64,000 nt of DNA, taken from positions 1-64,000 of the forward strand of contig WSYH01002426.1 of the NCBI GenBank assembly GCA_036426205.1, given 5' to 3'. This DNA comes from Ascaphus truei (taxonomy: Eukaryota > Chordata > Amphibia > Anura > Ascaphidae). This document shows, one piece after another, positions 45,601 through 56,833 of this stretch. The notes below the pieces were generated by a model. The model ran no database searches, was not told the DNA's origin, and saw only the letters and a list, made by a program, of their open reading frames with translations. A program made the position numbers and the translations under genes. How positions within the stretch are numbered: position 1 is the stretch's first letter; each line of letters opens with the position of its first letter.

Positions 45601-46880
45601 CTTAACACACAAATAGCTCCCACCCGCTCATGCTATCTCCCTCCACTCATTTCTTTTTAATGCCTTCTGTTTGAACTTTCATACTTTCACAGACTTCCTT
45701 CACTACAAATGTATGCTATCCTGTTTCACTTCTGTCCTTTCTCAAGCTAAACAAACCTACTTTTCTCCCTTAATCAACAGTCACAAGTCTAACCCCACAC
45801 TAACTCTTCCTTCATCTCATCTCAGGACTTTTGCTGACTTTTTTCGAGAAAGAGGTTGAATCCATACACCAGACCATTCCCTCTGTTTCCTCCTATCCTA
45901 CACCGCTTCCTGCTCTCTTCCTGCTTTCCTTGACTCTTTTTCCACTGTATCAGAAGAGGATGTCACCATCACTGTTGATCTCCTCTTCTCCCTCTAATCT
46001 GATACATTTCCATTCTCCTTCAAACATGCAACAGTTATACCATGACTCAAAAATAGCAAGCTTGACCCTACCTATCTTTCTAACTACTGAACTTGTCTTG
46101 TATTCTCTTGCTTGCTCCATTTCCTCAACACCCATTCTCTCCTTAACCCTCTACAATCTGACTTCTGCACTGCTCCCTCCCCGGAGACAATTCTCACTAA
46201 AACAACTGATGACCTATATGCTGCCAAAGACATTACACTCTGCTCATATTCCTCACCCTCTCTGAAGCATTTGCCTCTCTGGACCACACTCTTCTCTTTT
46301 CTCTGTACACACTCTCTCTAGGTGACCTAATAACATCTCTTAGGTTTAAATATCACCACTATGCTGACGACACACAAATTTACTTTTCAACCCCTGACCT
46401 TACACCTGCTGTACAAACCTAAGTTTCTGAATATCTTTCTGTTATCTCATCCTGGACGGCCCCCCTTCGCCTTAAACTTAACATGGCAAAAACAGAGCTC
46501 CTCATACTTCCTCCCAAACCTGACCCTATTATCTCCTTCCACATTACTCTTGAATCTTCCTTCCCGTAGCCCAAGCACGCTGCTTAGGGGTCACACTCTG
46601 CTCCTCTCTCATTCAAAACATTTCTATAACTGTCGCTTTTTCCTCTACAATATCACAAAGATACACCTGTTCCTCTGTTGCTCAACTATTAAAATCTCTG
46701 ATTCAGGCCCTCATTCTGTCCCATCTTGATTACTGTAATCCCCTGCTAACCCGCCTTCCTGCCTCTCACCTGTCTTCCCTACAATCTATCCTAAACGCTG
46801 CTGCCAGAATCACTCTACTCTTTAAACTCTGATTCTGCGTTTCCCCTCCTGAAATTCCTCTCCTGGCTTCTAATTCTAAA
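45600..46880 (+). pseudogene. L2-type LINE fragment, heavily decayed
   Basis: Frames in all three phases carry pieces of a LINE reverse transcriptase in order. FADFF near 45830 lies in the upstream linker, [10 protein letters not shown] near 46190 is in the palm entry, and [16 protein letters not shown] near 46350 is the catalytic YADD box. LRLKLNMAKTELL follows. Stops and shifts occur every few hundred bases. The order and the spacing of motifs fit the L2/CR1 group. Confidence 0.7.
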
Positions 46881-48776
46881 ATACATCAAACCCAGCTAAC
46901 TTCTGGAAGGTTATCAACAATATATTCCAGCCTCCTAACCATCAACAACCAAGTAATATCACTAAGGGGGATATTACTCTGACAAACCCCACTGACATTG
47001 CAAATGCATTCAATGATTACTTTGTGGGGTGTGCCACTAACTTATTAGCGAAACGCAGCCCAAACCACAAACCTGAATCTCATCCTGGGAGTACCCCTAT
47101 AGTCCCACCCCCTCCCAACACTGCCCACAATTTTCAATTTGGCCCAATATCTGAAGAGGAGATTATACAAGCGCTCCTCAAACTAAAACTAAGCAGCCAA
47201 TGTGGACCCGACTTACTACAATCTAGGTTCCTACGACTTGGTGCCCCAGCCATTTGCAAACCAATTGTGTCCATAGTCAACTCTATCCTGTCTGCAGGCC
47301 ATATCCCTAAGACCTGGAAAACTGCCAGAGTTGTCCCAATCTTCAAAAGTGGGGACAAAAACACTGTCTCAAATTACAGGCCAATCTCACTTCTCCCAAT
47401 TCTATCCAAAGTCATGGAAAAATGTGTCCACTCCCAATTAAGCGATTTCTATACCAAGACAAATTTCCCTAGCCAATACCAATCTGGGTTTTGTCCCAAA
47501 CACTCCACCGTAACTACCCTGCTAAAAGTTTGCAATGAAATCCAGTGTTGAATGGAACCGGGACAACTCACTGGTGCAGTATTCCTAGATTTTGCAAAGG
47601 CTTTTGACACAGTTGATCATGCTATCCTGCTTAACAAACTCCAGAGCTCTGGAATAGGGAAGCATACTTTAAACTGGTTTCAGTCCTACCTATCAGGAAG
47701 ATCCCAACATGTGTCCATCTCAGGCTCTAACTCCAACCCCCTGGATATCACCTGTGGTGTCCCGCAGGCTCTGTTCTGGGGCCCCTACTCTTCTCAGTGT
47801 TCATTAATGATCTTCCCACAGCTTGTAAGGAAGCCTCAATACACATGTATGCAGATGACACAATCCTATATGCACACAGCCATAGCCTCTCTGACCTTCA
47901 ACACATACTTCAGTCTGACTTTTTGAGACTCGAAAACTGGATTTCCCAAAACAAACTGTTTTTAAACACTGACAAGACTGTAACAATGGTATTTGGGACC
48001 AAGACTACATTTGTAAAGCTTCCAGTGACTGAGCTCCTGATTAGAACCAACGCTAACACCACCTAACACCTGTCACTAGTTTTAAATACCTGGGCTTATG
48101 GTTTGACTCCCACTTAACATTCGGGATGTCACATGGATTACACATGAAAACAAAGCATATTCCATACTAGGGGTACTTTACGGAACAAATCCTTCCCTAA
48201 GTCTCCTGGTCAGAAAGCGTATCGCACAGCAGGCTAATGCCAATTATTGACTTGGATACATAGTATATGGCTCGGCACCTCAAACCCACCTTAGCAAACT
48301 TGACACCCTCTACAATTCAATTTCGTTTTGTTCTCCAATGCAACTACAACACCACATCTGCGAAATGCTCAAAGAACTAGATTGGTCAACACTAGAGTCT
48401 AGGCGCAAAGTTCACCTTTCCTGTCTTGCCTTTAAATTCTTATGGGCAAGCTACCCAGCTACCTGAACAAGCTCCTCACCCCTACCACTTGCAGCACTTA
48501 TCACCTGAGATCAGACTCCAAAAGACTGTTCATGGTCCCAAGGCTCAACAAAGTATCCGGACGTCCTCCTTCTCTACCGTGCACCCCAAAAACTGGAACA
48601 CACCTACCATAGACTCTCACATCCACCACCAGTTTAAGTTCTTTCAAATCTAAGGCGTCTCACATTTTAGCCTGGTCTGTAACTGTTTCATACGTCAGAA
48701 TATATATTTTCTTTAACTGTGCACGCAATGTCTGTATATAATGATACCCTGTTCATTTATGTAACTGTACTTGAAC
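46881..48776 (+). pseudogene. jockey-superfamily LINE, 5'-truncated RT
   Basis: The fragment begins in the linker (FWKVINNIFQPP) and contains VVPIFKSGDKNTVSNYRPIS, then VFLDFAKAFDTVDHAILLNKL (first catalytic Asp) and MYADDTILYAHS (YADD box near 47850). It continues to the post-RT thumb and a decayed C-terminus that ends near 48650. Shifts occur near 47548, 47780 and 48060, and an in-frame stop follows NEIQC. The 3' tail ends at 48776, where the Gypsy LTR starts. The two deleted copies at 5085 and 13031 belong to the same family. It interrupts or follows the L2 fragment. Confidence 0.85.
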
Positions 48777-50685
48777 TGTGACGATAGCCTGCCACAGGTA
48801 TTAAGGGTTAACACAAATCACTGGGTTGAACTGGGACGAGTCTTAGATATATAAAGTATATTTTTCCTTGATAGGTGGACAACGAAATAATACAGTAACA
48901 AACAAGAAGTACACTTACTTGGGGTTGGGGAATGAGAGTATATAGCATAGCAATTCTCTCGCAATCAGGTAGCATTCAGATGATAATTGAAGACAAAGGA
49001 TACAGGGGAACAACAGTTTAAACCTTTGTGCCCTATCTTAACATTGAGTACCGTGGATTGGTTTTCAATTACCTCTAGCCAGTCGTTAACGTGGGAACAC
49101 AATTTGACTCATGCCCCCTGCTAGTGGGTACATGCGCAGTAGAGCTCTGGGGTCTCATTTCATAACCCCTCCTCACCTCAGGGATGCCAGCTAGTCTACC
49201 CAATTTGTGATTCTGACAGGTATTTCTTGTTTGTGAGGTGTGAAAGGAACACTTGAGACTGCCTCTGGTTTGAGTAATCTCTGCCCTCATGCAAACAGCG
49301 GAGGTGACAAAATCCTTTGAAACATACTCAAGTCCTAGACATTGGGTCGCCTTTCTGGCCATATGCTACCTTGGTATGCAAAGGAATTTCCTCTGTGTTT
49401 TACCCATACCTTGAAATACAGTATGTTGGATAAAACATGAACATATCAAAATATCCGGTTCCTTTGGGTCCAGCAGGTCCAAGCTTCCCAGTTCTCAATG
49501 CCGGAACTGGGACACCCTATGGTCCAATTTGCGACTTGCTACGACCTGGGGAACCGGAGATACACAAATACACTTAAAACCGTTTCACATTTTAATACAC
49601 AAAACTCCGCTGTAAATTAAATCACGGTTTTTCACTAAATCCCCATTGAAAACAACGGGTTCTGCCGCCATAGACTTTCAATGGCAAACCGCCGCCATTG
49701 GCGGCTATGGGAATCCCCACCATAGACTTTCAACGGGGCGATGCCGCCGTTGAAGTCAATGGGGTTTTTCTGCCGTAGCCGGTCAATGGGGTTTGGCCGC
49801 CATTGAAGTCTATGGGACAAATCCCGAACTTTTAAGGGGGTCCATACTCCGTCGGGTTGGTCCAAGCGGGTCAAGGATGGTTCTGCAGCGATGCCGGAGC
49901 AGTGGCTACAGATACCCCAAACCCTAATTCGCTGGGCCCTCCGGAACCGGAGCTAGGGATTACCAAATTTCAGCATTTGACACTTAGCCGTTTTCCTGAG
50001 CTGTTTCTGCCGCCGCCATTGGAACCTATGGCGCGGTCCGCTCTTCTCGGTTCGACCCTTATCGGGGGTCCAGGATAGGGGGACCCGGTTGTGGTCGAGT
50101 GGGGAGAGGTCTAGGAACTAGGGACAGAAAGAATTTTATTTCTAGGGGCCCTAGAACTGTTAATTCCAACGCCACTTGTCATTGAACTTGGCGTGTAAGT
50201 GATCAAAGCTCTCCTATTGAAATTGTATCCGCTTTGCGGTTAAGCGGTTTGGACGGCAGCCAACTCGTTCCTGGAAAGCTCTCTCGAGGATTTCTCCATT
50301 GAAGTCAATGAGCCCATTGACTTTCAATGGGAAACTGCCGCTCTCCCTCTCGGACGCCATCTGCTGGTCTTCTCAGGAACAGGACTCCACCGCAAGATTC
50401 GCCATTGAAAGATATGGAGTTCCAATGGCGGCCTATGGGAGCCTGCAAAATGGTACCTGAAAAGGCGGGAAAGTTACACAAAGGGCTATAATCACTATAC
50501 AACTATTAACCCTTGTGCTCCCGGATGGATCCCAGTGTGTGTGATGCAGACACTGATTAACCAGATGTTACAATGAAACGGGGAACAGGGGAATACACAT
50601 GTACATGTCATAACAGGAGTTAACCCAAGTGATTTGAATAGGCGCCAAAATTCCCCACAAATAATAACAGATGTAAATTACAACA
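48777..50685 (-). mobile_element. 3' LTR of the minus-strand Gmr1-type Gypsy
   Basis: The LTR starts TGTGACGATAGCC in plus orientation, like the copy at 62590, and follows it base for base to the window end. The first ~580 bases (to about 49360) differ by many one-base gaps, and the rest differs only by substitutions. Its far end is uncertain; a plausible end is ...TACAACA at 50685. An array of CCATTGAAGTC-type words lies at 49640-49815. Confidence 0.85.
49640..49815. repeat. array of self-complementary CCATTGAAAGTCTATGG-type words in the LTR
   Basis: CCATTGAA, GACTTTCAATGG, CCATAGACTTTCAA, TTGAAGTCAATGG and CCATTGAAGTCTATGG occur in alternating orientations every ~20-40 bp. The same array is present in the other LTR at 63475-63650, and more words lie at 50290-50425. 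It could form hairpins or bind a factor; the function is unknown. Confidence 0.6.
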
Positions 50686-50695
50686 TATAAGCAAT
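50622..50695. repeat. 74-bp direct repeat flanking the PLE, left copy
   Basis: The segment from AACCCAAGTGATTTG to CATATAAGCAAT recurs at 58134-58207 with two mismatches. The pair brackets the PLE. It may be an unusually long target duplication or a repeated terminal piece of the PLE. Confidence 0.75.
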
Positions 50696-51377
50696 GAAGT
50701 GTAACCCAAAAAATACTTCTCAACCTTCCAGGAAATGTGCAAAGATTTCCTACAGATACAGTCTTGGTTCGGGGTGGGAAGGGAGCGATGAGATCAGGAA
50801 CACATCATAGAAATAAAGAAAATAAAAACAATCATGGTGCAGTATATCAATACAATCGGAGCTAGGTAGATATCTTGGCTCTATAGGAATTCCTACTTAC
50901 AACAAGTGTAAATTAAAATCGCATTGCTCTGACTCAGTCAGGATTTGAAGAGGTTAAATCTCACATCTGATGGTATATTCTGGTCCAGGAAGGATTCAGA
51001 GCACGAATCTTGTGGATGTCATATTGCTCAGATCCAGGTAAGGTATATGAAATATAAACAAAACGGACCAATGGTCTAGATTGCAAAGCAATTTTATCGC
51101 AAAGAAAATGGAATAAGAGATGTACTTACAATAAGTACAATAAATTGTACATGTAAAGGTATCGTGAGACAGTTGAAACGCCGATCCAAGTTGTAAAAGA
51201 TTACTCCCGTCCTCCCGCGACTTCAACCTCACCGCCGGTGTATGGCGTCTGACGTCACTTCCGACTAGCGGGTGACGACATCCGGTTGAAGGGGATAGCG
51301 ACGGACAGCAATAGGATCAGCAGTGGAGCTCAGGCGTCTTCACTTCGTGGCAGCTGCAGCAGACTAAACTTCTCAAG

Positions 51378-51421
51378 CTCAACGCATTTCGCTGTGTCAC
51401 ATACAGCTTCCTCAGGAGCAG
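51378..51421 (-). ncRNA. hammerhead-like ribozyme motif, PLE 3' end
   Basis: On the minus strand the order is GCTC, CTGAGGAA, GCTGT-loop-ACAGC, GAAATGCG, TT, GAGC. GCTC/GAGC forms stem I and GCTGT/ACAGC stem II, both perfect. The core matches CUGANGA...GAAA with one extra A before stem II. It lies in the presumed pseudo-LTR of the PLE. Confidence 0.65.
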
Positions 51422-51984
51422 ATTGACTTCCCTTAGGGGTGGATCTTATTTTATAATGGCTCTAATTTCACCTCAATTACTAATTAATATTCCAATTTAC
51501 ATGTATTAAACCACAGGTTCGCCTATACAAAAGGCACATAACTCTGTGATTCAAAAATAGATATAAAAAGCATCAAAAACATATAATAAGTTTATTCATA
51601 TTTAAAAAACATATGTATACCATAACTAATTTAAAAAAATAATGAATTAATTTAACAAGACACAAATTAAAAGACTAGTAGCTTCATAGCGATTTCAACA
51701 TAGGGAGAGAGAGGAGACAGATAAAATAAGCATTAGTAATAATATCTGAAAGTCAGTTTAAATATGCTTATTAGAGTTTTTAAAATAAACTCATATTTCT
51801 AAAAATAAAATACATAAAAATCATCATTTCATGGCAAGGAGAATTATGAACAAATATATAAAAAAATTGTCATTTTCTAACTAAACCAAGTAAAAAAATT
51901 CTAATTGAAATAAATAACCAATGTGATAAAATGTATATTAAAAACCCATATAAAATTTGATGGTTATGTGTTTATAAGGCCAAG

Positions 51985-52170
51985 TGGTCACTGGGGAAGG
52001 GGGAGGGAGGAGAGGGAAAGGGAGGGAATAAGGGGAGGGGAAGGGGGGGGTTTAGAGGACGGGAAGGATGGGGACAGGGAAGAGGAAGTTGGGGGGGAGG
52101 GGGGGAGAAGGGAAAGGAAGGGACAGGAGAGGGGGCTGGATGGAGGATGGAGATGCAATGGGAGGGAAAA
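51985..52170. repeat. purine-rich low-complexity tract
   Basis: Irregular GGGAGG, GGGGAAG and GAGAGGG words fill this stretch, just downstream of the GIY-YIG C-terminal fragment on the minus strand. It has no coding value; the frame on the plus strand is Gly/Glu/Arg low complexity. Confidence 0.75.
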
Positions 52171-52201
52171 AGAACACTGGTATGGGATATATTATAGTGT
52201 A

Positions 52202-52510
52202 TTAAGAGTTGAGAAATGGTAATATTTCAAAATCCGAATTTAGACCATGAGGAATTAGTGTGTTTAATGTATGTATCCAGTACATTTCTCTTTTGCTCAG
52301 GTCTATCTCTCTACTACGTCCCCTCCAGTGTTGTTTAACGTTTTCAATGGCAATAAATTTAAGGCTGTCAGGATTAGAGGGATATAGAGAGAAAAAAGGG
52401 GGAGCACAGGTTGAAGAGTTTGGGGTATCTAGAGTATCTAAATAGATATTTGTGGGTGTGCTTGAAAGATATAATAAATCACTTACACGGCCTTGTGTAA
52501 ATGCTCTCAC
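52202..52510 (-). pseudogene. PLE GIY-YIG C-terminal fragment
   Basis: The frame contains SNPDSLKFIAIENVKQHWRG and KREMYWIHTLNTLIPHGLN. These correspond to the tail of the nuclease at 31780, which reads CMAIETITPNWRG and ESYWIYELRTLSPLGLN. It supplies the tail that is missing from the frame ending at 54531, so the intervening ~2 kb was inserted or duplicated into the 3' end of the gene. Confidence 0.8.
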
Positions 52511-52716
52511 AGCAAGGTTTACTTGTCTTAGTGTTCTCTTGGTCGGTTGCCTTCTTCTTTTCAGGATTTGGTTTTCTTTCTGGATATCTTCAATAGTCCT
52601 CGGCTTACAATGTGGATGTCTCCCTCGGAGTGAACAGATTGAAAAACAGTGGTTTAGAGGGGAATACAGACAGTTCTGATCAAGTCCAATATTTTAGCTC
52701 TAAATGCTTATATATA

Positions 52717-53545
52717 TGTAGCGGTCATGTAAAATGCCTACAGTCATCTCTCCTGTTGGCAGTAAGGCCTGGTAAGTGTGGGCATGCCAGCAGTAATTAT
52801 GGAGGTTTCCCCTCACACCCTGGTGGGGTGCCCTGTGTATGGCTGGGACTGGTCACATGCTCTGACTCCATGGTTAGTGATGTCAGAGGTGTGTCAGCCT
52901 CAGAAGCTTACATAAGGCACAGCACTGTGTTTAAAAGTTAGTTCTGCTGAGAGGAGGAGGGTTAGTTCAGTTGAGGAAGAGTTCCAGCTCTTGTCAGAGC
53001 TGAGGAAGGAGTTCAAGTTCTATCAGAGTGTCAGTTATGTTATAGTAACTCCATGGGAGGCTGTGTCCAGGGACCTGGCACAGGACAGTGATTCCTGTGG
53101 GAATAAGTGAATCCCTGATCTAGGTGATATACCTATCTAAAGGGAGCACGGGCGAGATGATTGGCTGAATATACCCATTGTGGAGGGCAGCTATGCCCGC
53201 CGTGACAATAAAGATGGAGCTGATCAGAGAAACCCCTGTGTGTGAGAGTCCAATGATTATACAGGAGGTTGCACCACCGAGGAGTTCCTCGTCAGGATCA
53301 TCCCCATGCGGACGCAGGGACCCTGGTGAGGTGGAGGCGCTGCACTGGAACTAGGTGAGACTCAGCACACTACCTCAGCTGCCTGTCTGACGGGTCCTCC
53401 CCACACACCATCATGCGGGAGACTCAGGAGTCCTGTAGCCAACAGGTGCACCATCAGGCATATCTACACTGTAATGGGGTCCGGTTAGACCACAGGGGCC
53501 AATGTGAGATTGGGTGGGTCAGGCCGGGCCAGAAATACCGTTACA
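52717..53545 (+). mobile_element. solo LTR (829 bp) of unknown family
   Basis: The insertion starts TGTAGCGGTCATG and ends ATACCGTTACA and lies in a TATATA target, so the duplication cannot be read exactly. ACAATAAAG at about 53200 is a likely polyadenylation signal for plus-strand transcription. It has no coding content. It interrupts the repeated units of the PLE. Confidence 0.7.
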
Positions 53546-53559
53546 TATATATATATAAA

Positions 53560-54240
53560 GGCAGTGATTACTGCCAGCACTCACACGGGCTAGTGTGAGT
53601 ACAATCCTAGGGGAAGGTATCTTTTTATCCAAATCTGGTCTTTACACGTAGTGATCTATAGGTGTAATAAGGGTCCGGTATTTAGTGATATATATAAATC
53701 AAATAATACTCACACGGCCTTGTGTGAGTAAATACACATCAAGGTATCTTTATCTTGAAAGTCTCCTTTTCTTCTTTTCAGGTTTGTAAGCTTCTTCCTG
53801 GTTTTCTTTGGTGGTCTTCAACTTTCAGTGTGGTAATCCCCCTCGGTGTGAACAAATTGGAAAACAATTGTTAGTGGGGAAACATCAACATAATTCTGTG
53901 ATAACCCACTAGAAAAGCCCAAGCAGATACGTAAAAGCAGCAAAAATGCTGCAGGCACTCACACAGGCAAGTGTGAGTGCAATCCTAGGGGAAGGTGTCT
54001 TTTTTTCCTGTTGGTGTCTTTAAATCTGGTGCCCTGTGAGGGTGATAGTGATCTGATATGTATAGATCTATAAAAATAAAAATAGAAATAAAAATGATAC
54101 TCACACGGCCTTGTGTGAGTAAATGCACATCAGGGTATCTTTAACTTCTTTTTTATACTGATAGTGTTAATCTCCAAGTGGGCCCGTGTAGGTAGATGAC
54201 CCCTCCTTGGTGTAGATGTGAAATTGAACACTGTCACGAT
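53560..54240 (-). repeat. tandem ~380-390-bp units in the PLE
   Basis: Two units share GCACTCACAC...GTGTGAGT, CAATCCTAGGGGAAGGT, ACTCACACGGCCTTGTGTGAGT and CATCA(A/G)GGTATCTTTA in the same order (about 53577 and 53955). A third, partial unit precedes the LTR at about 52440-52690. The CACACGGCC word encodes the TQGRVS segment of the GIY-YIG region in the third unit. The array therefore looks like a repeated 3' coding segment that has since diverged. Confidence 0.6.
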
Positions 54241-54449
54241 TTTCGTGGACTACAACAAATTTTATTAAAAAAACAAATATAAAAACAATGAGAAAGATGC
54301 ATAAAAAGAAAAAGCCAGCCGTCTAAAAGAAATTGCTCGTGGGTCTCGTGGAGTGCAGCTAACTTGCTCCGCGTCCGGATATAGTGCTGCCTCCTCTCAG
54401 ATCCACTCCTTGACGGTGGCTGTGCTGGGTCAAAATTGACCTAGTGGTG

Positions 54450-54488
54450 AGAGCAACGCGTTACGACTTTTGGTCTTCCTCAGGCTCC
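54450..54488 (-). ncRNA. hammerhead-like motif, variant core
   Basis: On the minus strand the order is GAGC, CTGAGGAA, GAC-loop-GTC, GTAACGCG, TT, GCTC. Both stems pair, but GUAA replaces GAAA, which would weaken catalysis. It lies just downstream of the truncated GIY-YIG frame and marks the start of a pseudo-LTR-like segment. Confidence 0.5.
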
Positions 54489-54530
54489 GTAGTTTGGGGT
54501 TAAGGTTCGTGGCATATATTTATATTGATG

Positions 54531-56833
54531 TCAGCCAATCCCCATTCTACTGTCAGGATTAGAGCTATGATACTTTGCATAATGCTTAGATACACTGTGT
54601 GTTAAAATTCCCCGTCTAATGTTACTTAAATGTTCAATAATGCGTGTTCTGATGGGTCTTGCAGTCTTCCCTACAAATTGAAGCCCGCACGGGCATTGTA
54701 GGACATAGATAACGAAATCTGAATAGCAATTCATATATTGTTTTATTTTAAAAGATTCCTTACTATTATGGCTTATAAAACTTGTTTTTTCTTTCATTTT
54801 GTTTTCACGGGCCTTACAGGATACACATCCATAAAAACCTTCTATATTATTAAGCCAACCAGTATTTGTAGTATTCAATTTTTTAAGTGCACTAGGGGCT
54901 ACAATATTTTTTATGTTTTTTGCTTTTTTTAAAATGACTTTAGGGTTTTCGGGTAATATTTCACTTAAAATGGTATCTGATTTAAGAACGTGCCAGTGTT
55001 TTCGTAAAATTTTATTAATATTGTTTGCTTCTTTATTATAAGTCGTTAAAAAAGCAGTTTCATAATTGTTTTTATATGTTGTTAAAAAAAATGTTGGTTC
55101 TAAAAGCTCTTTTCTTTGTAATGACCTTGCCTTATTTAGTGCCGTATCTAAAGTATCTTGATTATAGTTTTTCTCTTGAAAACGTTTTTCCAAAATTTTA
55201 CATTGATCATTAAACATATTCTCCTCAGTACAGTTTCTGCGTATTCTTCTATATTGACTATATGGTACTCCATCCATCCATTGATGGTGGTGGCAGCTTG
55301 AACGTAAAATAAAATTATTACAATGTACATTTTTAAAATGAGTTTTTGTTTTTATAGAACCATCCTCTATATATATATAATCAAATCAAGATATTCAATA
55401 AATGTTTTGCTGATTGTATGGGTAAATTTCAAATTTAAATGATTAAAATTCAAGTTTAAAATAAATTGTTCCAGAGTTTGTTGGTCTCCCTGCCAGATTA
55501 AAATGATATCATCAATGTAGCGCCGCCATAGAACAATGCCCTCCCCCAGCTTGCCGTTGGGCCACATCGTATGGTCCTCCCAAAATCCCATGAAGAGATT
55601 AGCATAGCTGGGGGCGAATTTTGTCCCCATGGCGGTGCCACATTTCTGAATATAAAAGTTATTTTCAAATAGAAAGAAATTCTTATCCAAAATAAAAGCA
55701 ATACTATCCAACAAAAATTGTATTTGTAAGTCATGTAGTTCTTGATCCTTTTTCATAAAGTATTTTATGGCTTCGCAACCTAAATTATGTGCGATTGATG
55801 TGTAGAGTGAGTACACATCAATTGTTACCAAAAAATAATCTTCCTTCCATGTGAAACTTTCTAAAGTTTTTAGAATCTCAGTGGTATCTTTTACATAGAA
55901 CTTCATGTCTTTTACACAACCTTGAAGAAAATTATCGATGTAAGCTGACAGATTTGATGTTAGCGAATTAATACCCGAGATGATCGGCCTACCAGGCGGA
56001 TTTTTGAGGCATTTATGAATTTTGGGTAGGATGTAAAATATCGGTATTTGTGGAGTTTTGTTATACAGGAATTTATATTCCTGTTCTGTCAGGATACCAG
56101 TATCTCTCCCTTTATCTAGGAGATTTTTTAATTCTACACTGAATGTATCTGTAGGATTTTTCTTCAAAACTCCATATGTATCACGGTCTCCCAACAGACG
56201 ATTGGTTTCCATAAGATAATCTTCTCTATTCATAATTACTGTCCCCCCACCTTTATCCGCCTGTTTGATTACTATATTGTTATTTTCAGTGATTTCTTCT
56301 AAAGCCTTCTTCTCATCTTTTGTCAGATTGTTTCTTATTTTAGATTTGTTGTGTTTTGAGAGGGTTTCAAAGTCTTTAACGATTAAATCATAAAATACCT
56401 CTAAATGTTTGCCCTTGTAATAAGTCGGGTAAAAAGTAGACTTACTTTTAAGTGTAGTATGCTTAAATTTACTTTGTTCTGTTTCATTTACCGGATTTAA
56501 ATTTTTTAATCTAGATTCTACGTTATTACTTAGAAAGAATCTCTTTACAGTGAGTTTTCTGAGATATCGGTTTGCATCCAGAAACAGCTCAAAATTGTTA
56601 GGCCCTATTGTTGGAGCAAAGGATAATCCTTTGGAGATAAGATTAAGTTGTGGTGTAGTTAGTTTTAATGCACTTAAATTAAAGATACTGTTAGAGTCTT
56701 TACAGTTTTCCTTCTTTATTCTCTCCCTTATTCTTCTTCTCCCTCTTTTGCCTCTCTGATGTTTTCTCTTTTGTAGTGTGTCTTGTCTTCCCTCCTTTCC
56801 CCCGGAGGGGTATAAGAGTTGGGTATCTCCCAA
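54531..56833 (-). pseudogene. Penelope-like reverse transcriptase with GIY-YIG nuclease
   Basis: The RT part (55367-56833) starts in a Lys/Arg-rich N-terminus, then reads IVIKQADKGGGTVIMNRED, typical of PLE RTs. It continues with YILPKIHKCLKNPPGRPIIS, FLVTIDVYSLYTSIAH (first Asp), GTAMGTKFAPSYANLFMGFWE and the YIDD box. A TA microsatellite at about 55365-55377 shifts the frame. It continues through a CHHHQ segment to the nuclease at 54531-55277, where VIYVLQCPCGLQFVGKTARPI holds the GIY-YIG equivalents and RTRIIEHLSNIRRG the Arg and Glu. The nuclease tail is cut after SNPDS, and its missing end is at 52202. The shift in the TA repeat could be slippage or a consensus error. In PLEs this enzyme nicks the target and primes reverse transcription. 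Confidence 0.93.

Noticed and set aside
49640..49815. CRISPR-like array in the LTR
   Set aside because: The words are short, alternate in orientation and have no constant spacer length. The context is a vertebrate LTR.
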